From Hydractinia symbiolongicarpus (lineage: Eukaryota > Cnidaria > Hydrozoa > Anthoathecata > Hydractiniidae): a stretch of DNA of 64,000 nt. The translations under genes and the position numbers were made by a program. Where the stretch lies: the NCBI RefSeq assembly GCF_029227915.1, contig NC_079875.1, positions 558,001 to 622,000 of the forward strand, read 5' to 3'. Below, piece after piece: positions 43,002-54,700 of the stretch. The notes beneath the pieces are model-generated. The model was not told the DNA's origin. It made no database searches and worked only from the letters and a program-made list of their open reading frames with translations. Positions within the stretch are counted from its first letter, which is position 1. Every line of letters starts with the position of its first letter.

Positions 43002-46000
43002 GCGATTTCCCGTAAATCCCGGGCTTGGCCCGTATAGTCGAATGTATACAAAGAAAGTACCCTGTGAGTAAACTCATTTCCCGAACGATTTTATAAATTA
43101 TTTTTTCACCACTAAAACGCATGAGACTTGTAGTTTTCAAAAATGTTTTCATTTTTGATGAGACGCTGAATAAAAGAAGTTTAATCGCCGCCAAACGAAA
43201 ACCCGCCATTTCCCGTAAACCCCGGACTCGACCCGTATAGTCAAAAGTATACAAAGAAAGTACCCAGGGAGTAAACTCATTTCCCGAACGATTTTTTATA
43301 TTTTTTTTTTACCACTAAACGCATGAGACTTGTAGTTTTCCAAAATAATTTCATATTTGATGGGACGCTGAATAAAAGAAGTTTAATCGCCGGAAAACGA
43401 AAATCTGCGATTTCCCGTAAATCCCAAACTCGGCGCGTATAGTCAAAAGTATACAAAGAAAGTACCCAGGGAGTAAACTCATTTCCCAAACGATTTTTTA
43501 AATTATTTTTTCACCACTAAAACGCATGAGACTTGTAGTTTTCAGAAATTTTTTCATTTTTGATGAGACGCCTAATGAAAGAGGTTTAATCGCCGGCAAA
43601 CGAAATCCCGCGTTTTCCCGTAAATCCGGGGCTTGGCCCGTATAGTCGAATGTATACAAAGAAAGTACCCTGTCAGTAAACTCATTTCCAGAACGATTTT
43701 TTAAATTATTTTTTCACCACTAAAACGCATAAGACTTGTAGTTTTTAAAAATGTTTTCATTTTTGATGAAACGCTGAATAAAAGAAGTTTAATCGCCGGC
43801 AAACCAAAACCCGCGATTTCCCGTAAAAAATGGCTTGGCACGTATAGTCAAAAGTATTCAAAGAAAGTACCCAGGGAGTAAACTCATTTCCCGAACGATT
43901 TTTTAAATTATTTTTTCACCACTAAAACGCATGAGACTGGTAGTTTTCAAAATTTGTTTTCATTTTTGATGAGACGCTGAATAAAAGCAGTTTAATCGCC
44001 GGCAAACGAGAACCTGCGATTTCCCGTAAATCCCGACTCGGCCCGTATAGTCAAAAGTATACAAAGAAAGTACCCAGGGAGTAAACTCATTTCCCGAACT
44101 ATTTTTTAAATTACTTTTTCACCACTAAAACGCATGAGACTTGTAGTTTTTAAAAATGTTTTCATTTTTGATGAGACGCTGAATAAAAGAAGTTTAATCG
44201 CCGGCAAACAAAAACCTGCGATTTCCCGTAAATCCTGGACTCGGCCCGTATAATCAAAAGTATACAAATAAAGTACCCAAGGAGTAAACTCATTTCCCAA
44301 ACTATTTTTTAAATTACTTTTTCACCACTAAAACGCATGAGACTTGTAGTTTTTAAAAATGTTTTCATTTTTGATGAGACGCTGAATAAAAGAAGTTTAA
44401 TCGCCGGCAAACAAAAACCTGCGATTTCCCGTAAATCTTGGACTCGGCCCGTATAGTCAAAAGTATACAAATAAAGTACCCAGGGAGTAAACTCATTTCC
44501 CGAACGATTTTTTAAATTATTTTTTCACCACTAAAACGCATGAGACTTGTAGTTTTCAAAAATGTTTTCATTTTTGATGAGACGCTGAATAAAAGCAGTT
44601 TAATCGCCGACAAACGAGAACCTGCGATTTCCCGTAAATCCCGACTCGGCCGGTATAGTCAAAAGTATACAAAGAAAGTACCCAGGGAGTAAACTCATTT
44701 CCCGAACTATTTTTTAAATTACTTTTTCACCACTAAAACGCATGAGACTTGTAGTTTTTAAAAATGTTTTCATTTTTGATGAGACGCTGAATAAAAGAAG
44801 TTTAATCGCCGGCAAACAAAAACCTGCGATTTCCCGTAAATCCTGGACTCGGCCCGTATAGTCAAAAGTATACAAATAAAGAACCCAAGGAGTAAACTCA
44901 TTTCCCAAACGATTTTTTAAATTATTATTTCACCACTAAAGCCCATGAGACTTGTAGTTTTTAAAAATGTTTACATTTTTGATGAGACGCTGAATAAAAG
45001 ATGTTTAATCGCCGACAAACGAAAACCCGCGATTTCCCGAAAATCCCGGACTCGGCCCGTATAGTTAAAAGTATACAAGGAAAGTACCCAGTGAATAAAC
45101 TAATTTCCCGAACGATTTTTTAAATTATTTTTTCACCACTAAAACGCTTAAGACTTGTAGTTTTCAAAAATGTTTTCATTTTTGATGAGACGCTGAATAA
45201 AAGAAGTTTAATCGCCGGCAAACTAAAACCTGCGATTTCCCGTAAATCCCGTACTCGGCCCGTATAGTCAAAAGTATACAAAGAAAGTACCCAGGGAGTA
45301 AACTCATTTCCCAAACGATTTTTTAAATTATTATTTCACCACTAAAGCCCATGAGACTTGTAGTTTTTAAAAATGTTTTCATTTTTGATGAGACGCTGAA
45401 TAAAAGAAGTTTAATCGCCGGCAAACGAAAACCCGCAATTTCCCGTAAATCCCGGTCTCGGCCCGTATAGTCAAAAGTATACAAGGAAAGTACCCAGTGA
45501 GTAAACTCATTTCCCTAACGATTTTTAAATTATTTTTTCACCACTAAAACGCATGAGACTTGTAGTTTTCAAAAATGTTTTCGTTTTTGATGAGACGCTG
45601 AATAAAAGAAGTTTAATCGCCGGCAAACAAAAACCTGCGATTTCCCGTAAATCCCGGACTCGGCCCGTATAGTCAAAAGTATACAAAGAGAGTACCCAGG
45701 GTGTAAACTCATTTCCTGAACGATTTTTTAAATTATTTTTTCACCGCTGAAACGCATGAGACTTGTAGTTTTCAAAAATGTTTTCATTTTTGATGAGACG
45801 CTGAATAAAAGAAGTTTAATCGCCGGCAAACGAAAACCTGCGATTTCCCGTAAATCCCGGACTCGGCCCGTATAGTCAAAAGTATACAAAGAAAGTACCC
45901 AGGGAGTAAACTCATTTCCCAAACGATTTTTTAAATTTTTTTTTCACCACTAAAACGCATAAGACTTGTAGTTTTCAAAAATGTTTTCATTTTTGATGAG

Positions 46001-48880
46001 ACGCTGAATAAAAGAAGTTTAATCGCCGGCAAACTAAAACCTGCGATTTCCCGTAAATCCCGTACTCGGCCCGTATAGTCAAAAGTATACAAAGAAAGTA
46101 CCCAGGGAGTAAACTCATTTCCCAAACGATTTTTTAAATTATTATTTCACCACTAAAGCCCATGAGACTTGTAGTTTTTAAAAATGTTTTCATTTTTGAT
46201 GAGACGCTGAATAAAACAAGTTTAATCGCCGGCAAACGAAAACCCGCAATTTCCCGTAAATCCCGGTCTCGGCCCGTATAGTCAAAAGTATACAAGGAAA
46301 GTACCCAGTGAGTAAACTCATTTCCCTAACGATTTTTAAATTATTTTTTCACCACTAAAACGCATGAGACTTGTAGTTTTCAAAAATGTTTTCGTTTTTG
46401 ATGAGACGCTGAATAAAAGAAGTTTAATCGCCGGCAAACGAAAACCTGCGATTTCCCGTAAATCCCGGACTCGGCCCGTATAGTCAAAAGTATACAAAGA
46501 GAGTACCCAGGGTGTAAACTCATTTCCTGAACGATTTTTTAAATTATTTTTTCACCGCTGAAACGCATGAGACTTGTAGATTTCAAAAATGTTTTCATTT
46601 TTGATGAGACGCTGAATAAAAGAAGTTTAATCGCCGGCAAACGAAAACCTGCGATTTCCCGTAAATCCCGGACTCGGCCCGTATAGTCAAAAGTATACAA
46701 AGAAAGTACCCAGGAAGTAAACTCATTTCCCAAACGATTTTTTAAATTTTTTTTTCACCACTAAAACGCATGAGACTTGTAGTTTTCAAAAATGTTTTCA
46801 TTTTTGATGAGACGCTTAATGAAAAAAGTTTAATCGCCGGCAAACGAAAACCCGCGATTTCCCGTAAATCCCGGGCTTGGCCCGTATAGTCGAATGTATA
46901 CAAAGAAAGTACCCTGTGAGTAAACTCATTTCCCGAACGATTTTTTAAATTATTTTTTCACCACTAAAACGCATGAGACTTGTAGCTTTCAAAAACGTTT
47001 TCATTTTTGATGAGACGCTGAATAAAAGAAGTTTAATCGCCGGCAAACGAAAACCCGCCATTTCCCGTAAACCCCGGACTCGACCCGTATAGTCAAAAGT
47101 ATACAAAGAAAGTACTCAGGGAGTAAACTCATTTCCCGAACGATTTTTCATATTTTTTTTTTACCACTAAACGCATGAGACTTGTAGTTTTCAAAAATAT
47201 TTTCATATTTGATGGGACGCTGAATAAAAGAAGTTTAATCGCCGGAAAACGAAAATCTGCGATTTCCCGTAAATCCCAAACTCGGCCCGTATTGTCAAAA
47301 GTATACAAAGAAAGTACCCAGGGAGTAAACTCAGTTCCCAAACGATTTTTTAAATTATTTTTTCACCACTAAAACGCATGAGACTTGTAGTTTTCCAAAA
47401 TGTTTTCATTTTTGATGAGACGCCTAATGAAAGAGGTTTAATCGCCGGCAAACGAAATCCCGCGTTTTCCCGTAAATCCGGGGCTTGGCCCGTATAGTCG
47501 AATGTATACAGAGAAAGTACCCAGGGAGTAAACTCATTTCCCGAACGATTTTTTAATTTTTTTTTTTCACCACTAAAACGCATGAGACTTGTAGTTTTCA
47601 AAAATGTTTTCATTTTTGATGAGACGCTTAATGAAAGAGGATTTTTCGCCGGAAAACGAAAACCCGCGATTTCCCGTAAATCCCGGGCTTGGCCCGTATA
47701 GTCGAATGTATACAAAGAAAGTACCCTGTGAGTAAACTCATTTCCAGAACGATTTTTTAAATTATTTTTTCACCACTAAAACGCATAAGACTTGTAGTTT
47801 TTAAAAATGTTTTCATTTTTGATGAGACGCTTAATGAAAGAGGTTTAATCGCCGGCAAACGAAATCCCGCGTTTTCCCGTAAATCCGGGGCTTGGCCCGT
47901 ATAGTCGAATGTATACAGAGAAAGTACCCACGGTGTAAACTCATTTCCCGAACGATTTTTTAAATTTTTTTTTCACCACTAAAACGCATGAGACTTGCAG
48001 TTTTCAAAAATGTTTTCATTTTTGATGAGACGCTTAATGAAAGAGGATTATTCGCCGGAAAACGAAAACCCGCGATTTCCCGTAAATCCCGGGCTTGGCC
48101 CGTATAGTCGAATGTATACAAAGAAAGTACCCTGTGAGTAAACTCATTTCCAGAAGGATTTTTTGAATTATTTTTTCACCACTAAAACGCATAAGACTTG
48201 TAGTTTTTAAAAATGTTTTCATTTTTGATGAAACGCTGAATAAAAGAAGTTTAATCGCCGGCAAACGAAAACCCGCGACTTCCCGTAAAAAATGGCTTGG
48301 CACGTATAGTCAAAAGTATACAAAGAAAGTACCCAGGGAGTAAACTCATTTCCCGAACGATTTTTTAAATTATTTTTTCACCACTAAAACGCATAAGACT
48401 TGTAGTTTTTAAAAATGTTTTCATTTTTGATGAAACGCTGAATAAAAGAAGTTTAATCGCCGGCAAACCAAAACCCGCGATTTCCCGTAAAAAATGGCTT
48501 GGCACGTATAGTCAAAAGTATACAAAGAAAGTACCCAGGGAGTAAACTCATTTCCCGAACGATTTTTTAAATTATTTTTTCACCACTAAAACGCATGAGA
48601 CTTGTAGTTTTCAAAAATGTTTTCATTTTTGATGAGACGCTGAATAAAAGCAGTTTAATCGCCGGCAAACGAGAACCTGCGATTTCCCGTAAATCCCGAC
48701 TCGGCCCGTATAGTCAAAAGTATACAAAGAAAGTACCCAGGGAGTAAACTCATTTCCCGAACTATTTTTTAAATTACTTTTTCACCACTAAAACGCATGA
48801 GACTTGTAGTTTTTAAAAATGTTTTCATTTTTGATGAGACGCTGAATAAAAGAAGTTTAATCGCCGGCAAACGAAAACCT
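43002..48880 (-). repeat. 5.88-kb tandem duplication, copy 2
   Basis: Direct continuation of copy 1. The join near 43,002-43,020 is a chimeric monomer: its first part matches the monomer at 48,881 and its second part (GGGCTTGGCCCG) matches the one at 37,140. That is the signature of an unequal crossover inside a monomer. Confidence 0.85.
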
Positions 48881-50587
48881 GCGATTTCCCGTAAATCCTG
48901 GACTCGGCCCGTATAGTCAAAAGTATACAAAGAAAGTACCCAGGGAGTAAACTCATTTCCCGAACGATTTTTTAAATTATTTTTTTACCACTAAAACGCA
49001 TGAGACTTGTAATTTTCAAAAATGTTTTCATTTTTGATGAGACGTTGAATAAAAGAAGTTTAATCGCCGGCAAACGAAAACCTGCGATTTCCCGTAAATC
49101 CCGGACTCGGCTCGTATAGTCAAAAGTATACAAAGAAAGTACCTGGGGTGTAAACTCATTTCCCGAACGATTTTTCAAATTATTATTTCACCACTAAAGC
49201 CCATGAGACTTGTAGTTTTTAAAAATGTTTTCATTTTTGATGAGACGCTGAATAAAAGAAGTTTAATTGCCGGCAAACGAAAACCCGCGACTTCCCGTGA
49301 ATCCCGGACTCGGCCCGTATAGTCAAAAGTATACAAAGAAAGTACCCAGGGAGTAAACTCATTTCCCGAACTATTTTTTAAATTACTTTTTCACCACTAA
49401 AACGCATGAGACTTGTAGTTTTTAAAAATGTTTTCATTTTTGATGAGACGCTGAATAAAAGAAGTTTAATCGCCGGCAAACGAAAACCTGCGATTTCCCG
49501 TAAATCCTGGACTCGGCCCGTATAGTCAAAAGTATACAAAGAAAGTACCCAGGGAGTAAACTCATTTCCCGAACGATTTTTTAAATTATTTTTTTACCAC
49601 TAAAACGCATGAGACTTGTAATTTTCAAAAATGTTTTCATTTTTGATGAGACGTTGAATAAAAGAAGTTTAATCGCCGGCAAACGAAAACCTGCGATTTC
49701 CCGTAAATCCCGGACTCGGCTCGTATAGTCAAAAGTATACAAAGAAAGTACCTGGGGTGTAAACTCATTTCCCGAACGATTTTTCAAATTATTATTTCAC
49801 CACTAAAGCCCATGAGACTTGTAGTTTTTAAAAATGTTTTCATTTTTGATGAGACGCTGAATAAAAGAAGTTTAATTGCCGGCAAACGAAAACCCGCGAC
49901 TTCCCGTGAATCCCGGACTCGGCCCGTATAGTCAAAAGTATACAAAGAAAGTACCCAGGGAGTAAACTCATTTCCCCAACTATTTTTTAAATTACTTTTT
50001 CACCACTAAAACGCATGAGACTTGTAGTTTTTAAAAATGTTTTCATTTTTGATGAGACGCTGAATAAAAGAAGTTTAATCGCCGGCAAACGAAAACCTGC
50101 CATTTCCCGTAAATCCTGGACTCGGCCCGTATAGTCAAAAGTATACAAAGAAAGTACCCAGGGAGTAAACTCATTTCCCGAACGATTTTTTAAATTATTT
50201 TTTTACCACTAAAACGCATGAGACTTGTAATTTTCAAAAATGTTTTCATTTTTGATGAGACGTTGAATAAAAGAAGTTTAATCGCCGGCAAACGAAAACC
50301 TGCGATTTCCCGTAAATCCCGGACTCGGCTCGTATAGTCAAAAGTATACAAAGAAAGTACCTGGGGTGTAAACTCATTTCCCGAACGATTTTTCAAATTA
50401 TTATTTCACCACTAAAGCCCATGAGACTTGTAGTTTTTAAAAATGTTTTCATTTTTGATGAGACGCTGAATAAAAGAAGTTTAATTGCCGGCAAACGAAA
50501 ACCCGCGACTTCCCGTGAATCCCGGACTCGGCCCGTATATTCAAAAGTATACAAAGAAAGTACCCAGTGAGTAAACTCATTTCCGAA
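48761..50587 (-). repeat. 609-bp trimer, three tandem copies
   Basis: The ACTATTTTTTAAATTAC marker lies at 48,761, 49,370 and 49,979, each 609 bp (3 x 203) apart. Each unit is a fixed series: an ACTATTTTTTAAATTAC monomer, a TTTTTTTACCAC monomer with GACGTTGAATAAAAG, and a TTTTTCAAATTATTATTTC monomer with TTAATTGCCGG. Members of this series reappear, reshuffled, at about 51,830-53,870. It is the most regular higher-order repeat here. Confidence 0.9.
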
Positions 50588-51143
50588 ACGATTTTTTAAA
50601 TTATCTTTTCACAACTAAATCGCATGAGACTTGTAGTTTTTAAAAATGTTTTCATTTTTGATGAGACGCTGAATAAAAGACGTTTAATCGCCGGCAAACG
50701 AAATCCCGCGATTTCCCGTAAATCCCGGGCTTGGCCCGTATAGTCGAATGTATACAAAGAAAGTACCCAGGAAGTAAGCTCATTTCCCGAACGATTTTTT
50801 AAATTTTTTTTTCACCACTAAATCGCATGAGACTTGTAGTTTTCAAAAATGTTTTCATTTTTGATGAGACGCTTAATGAAAGAGGTTTAATCGCCGGCAA
50901 ACGAAAACCCGCGATTTCCCGTAAATCCCGGGTTGGCCCGTATAGTCGAATGTATACAAAGAAAGTACCCTTTGAGTAAACTCATTTCCAGAACATTTTT
51001 TAAATTATTTTTTCACCACTAAAACGCATAAGACTTGTAGTTTTCAAAAATGTTTTCATTTCTGATGAGACGCTGAATAAAAGAAGTTTAATCGCCGGCA
51101 AACGAAAACCCGCGATTTCCCGTAAATCCCGGGTTGGCCCGTA

Positions 51144-51277
51144 TAGTCGAATGTATACAAAGAAAGTACCCTGTGAGTAAACTCATTTCCAGAACGATTT
51201 TTTCACCACATAGTCGAATGTATACAAAGAAAGTACCCTGTGAGTAAACTCATTTCCAGAACGATTTTTTAAATTAT
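51144..51277 (-). repeat. 67-bp internal tandem duplication of a partial monomer
   Basis: TAGTCGAATGTATAC occurs at 51,144 and again at 51,211, only 67 bp apart. The join TTTCACCACA/TAGTCG fuses the A/T-rich part of one monomer to the middle of another. The first copy also lacks the usual AAATTATTTTTT tract. Confidence 0.8.
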
Positions 51278-51720
51278 TTTTTCACCACTAAAGCCCATGA
51301 GACTGGTAGTTTTTAAAAATGTTTTCATTTTTGATGAGACGCTGAATAAAAGAAGCTTAATCGCCGGCAAACGAAAACCTGCGATTTCCCGAAAATCCCG
51401 GACTCGGCCCGTATAGTCAAAAGTATACAAAGAAAGTACCCAGGGTGTAAACTCATTTCCCGAACGATTTTTTAAATTATTATTTCACCACTAAAGCCCA
51501 TGAGACTTGTAGTATTTAAAAATATTTTCATTTTTGATGAGACGCTGAATAAAAGAAGTTTAATGGCCGGCAAACGAAAACCCGCGACTTCCCGTAAATC
51601 CCGGACTCGGCCCGTATAGTCAAAAGTATACAAAGAAAGTACCCAGGGAGTAAACTCATTTCCCGAACGATTTTTTAAATTATTTTTTTACCACTAAAAC
51701 GCATGAGACTTGTAATTTTC

Positions 51721-51740
51721 AAAAATGTTTAATCACCGGC
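51721..51740 (-). repeat. 34-bp deletion junction in a monomer
   Basis: AAAAATGTTT runs directly into AATCACCGGC. About 34 bp covering the hairpin's 3' arm and the GATGAGACG element are missing. GTTT flanks both ends of the lost segment, consistent with slippage at microhomology. Confidence 0.75.
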
Positions 51741-54700
51741 AAACGAAAACCTGCGATTTCCCGTAAATCCCGGACTCGGCCCGTATAGTCAAAAGTTTAC
51801 AAAGAAAGTACCTGGGGTGTAAACTCATTTCCCGAACGATTTTTCAAATTATTATTTCACCACTAAAGCCCATGAGACTTGTAGTTTTTAAAAATGTTTT
51901 CATTTTTGATGAGACGCTGAATAAAAGAAGTTTAATTGCCGGCAAACGAAAACCCGCGACTTCCCGTGAATCCCGGACTCGGCCCGTATAGTCAAAAGTA
52001 TACAAAGAAAGTACCCTGTGAGTAAACTCATTTCCCGAACTATTTTTTAAATTACTTTTTCACCACTAAAACGCATGAGACTTGTAGTTTTTAAAAATGT
52101 TTTCATTTTTGATGAGACGCTGAATAAAAGAAGTTTAATCGCCGGCAAACGAAAACCTGCGATTTCCCGTAAATCCTGGACTCGGCCCGTATAGTCAAAA
52201 GTATACAAAGAAAGTACCCAGGGAGTAAACTCATTTCCCGAACGATTTTTTAAATTATTTTTTTACCACTAAAACGCATGAGACTTGTAATTTTCAAAAA
52301 TGTTTTCATTTTTGATGAGACGTTGAATAAAAGAAGTTTAATCGCCGGCAAACGAAAACCTGCGATTTCCCGTAAATCCCGGACTCGGCCCGTATAGTCA
52401 AAAGTATACAAAGAAAGTACCCAGGGAGTAAACTCATTTCCCGAACTATTTTTTAAATTACTTTTTCACCACTAAAACGCATGAGACTTGTAGTTTTTAA
52501 AAATGTTTTCATTTTTGATGAGACGTTGAATAAAAGAAGTTTAATCGCCGGCAAACGAAAACCTGCGATTTCCCGTAAATCCCGGACTCGGCCCGTATAG
52601 TCAAAAGTTTACAAAGAAAGTACCTGGGGTGTAAACTCATTTCCCGAACGATTTTTCAAATTATTATTTCACCACTAAAGCCCATGAGACTTGTAGTTTT
52701 TAAAAATGTTTTCATTTTTGATGAGACGCTGAATAAAAGAAGTTTAATTGCCGGCAAACGAAAACCCGCGACTTCCCGTGAATCCCGGACTCGGCCCGTA
52801 TAGTCAAAAGTATACAAAGAAAGTACCCTGTGAGTAAACTCATTTCCCGAACTATTTTTTAAATTACTTTTTCACCACTAAAACGCATGAGACTTGTAGT
52901 TTTTAAAAATGTTTTCATTTTTGATGAGACGCTGAATAAAAGAAGTTTAATCGCCGGCAAACGAAAACCTGCGATTTCCCGTAAATCCTGGACTCGGCCC
53001 GTATAGTCAAAAGTATACAAAGAAAGTACCCAGGGAGTAAACTCATTTCCCGAACGATTTTTTAAATTATTTTTTTACCACTAAAACGCATGAGACTTGT
53101 AATTTTCGAAAATGTTTTCATTTTTGATGAGACGTTGAATAAAAGAAGTTTAATCGCCGGCAAACGAAAACCTGCGATTTCCCGTAAATCCCGGACTCGG
53201 CCCGTATAGTCAAAAGTATACAAAGAAAGTACCCAGGGAGTAAACTCATTTCCCGAACTATTTTTTAAATTACTTTTTCACCACTAAAACGCATGAGACT
53301 TGTAGTTTTTAAAAATGTTTTCATTTTTGATGAGACGCTGAATAAAAGAAGTTTAATCGCCGGCAAACGAAAACCTGCGATTTCCCGTAAATCCTGGACT
53401 CGGCCCGTATAGTCAAAAGTATACAAAGAAAGTACCCAGGGAGTAAACTCATTTCCCGAACGATTTTTTAAATTATTTTTTTACCACTAAAACGCATGAG
53501 ACTTGTAATTTTCAAAAATGTTTTCATTTTTGATGAGACGTTGAATAAAAGAAGTTTAATCGCCGGCAAACGAAAACCTGCGATTTCCCGTAAATCCCGG
53601 ACTCGGCTCGTATAGTCAAAAGTATACAAAGAAAGTACCTGGGGTGTAAACTCATTTCCCGAACGATTTTTCAAATTATTATTTCACCACTAAAGCCCAT
53701 GAGACTTGTAGTTTTTAAAAATGTTTTCATTTTTGATGAGACGCTGAATAAAAGAAGTTTAATTGCCGGCAAACGAAAACCCGCGACTTCCCGTGAATCC
53801 CGGACTCGGCCCGTATAGTCAAAAGTATACAAAGAAAGTACCCAGGGAGTAAACTTATTTCCAAAACGAGTTTTTAAATTATCTTTTCACAACTAAATCG
53901 CATGAGACTTGTAGTTTTTAAAAATGTTTTCATTTTTGATGAGACGCTGAATAAAAGAGGTTTAATCGCCGGCAAACGAAATCCCGCGATTTCCCGTAAA
54001 TCCCGGGCTTGGCCCGTATAGTCGAATGTATACAAAGAAAGTACCCAGGAAGTAAGCTCATTTCCCGAACGATTTTTTAAATTTTTTTTTCACCACTAAA
54101 TCGCATGAGACTTGTAGTTTTCAAAAATGTTTTCATTTTTGATGAGACGCTTAATGAAAGAGGTTTAATCGCCGGCAAACGAAAACCCGCGATTTCCCGT
54201 AAATCCCGGGTTGGCCCGTATAGTCGAATGTATACAAAGAAAGTACCCTTTGAGTAAACTCATTTCCAGAACGATTTTTTAAATTATTTTTTCACCACTA
54301 AAACGCATAAGACTTGTAGTTTTCAAAAATGTTTTCATTTCTGATGAGACGCTGAATAAAAGAAGTTTAATCGCCGGCAAACGAAAACCCGCGATTTCCC
54401 GTAAATCCCGGGTTGGCCCGTATAGTCGAATGTATACAAAGAAAGTACCCTGTGAGTAAACTCATTTCCAGAACGATTTTTTAAATTATTTTTTCACCAC
54501 TAAAGCCCATGAGACTTGTAGTTTTTAAAAATGTTTTCATTTTTGATGAGACGCTGAATAAAAGAAGCTTAATCGCCGGCAAACGAAAACCCGCAATTTC
54601 CCGTAAATCCCGGTCTCGGCCCGTATAGTCAAAAGTATACAAGGAAAGTACCCAGTGAGTAAACTCATTTCCCTAACGATTTTTTAAATTATTTTTTCAC

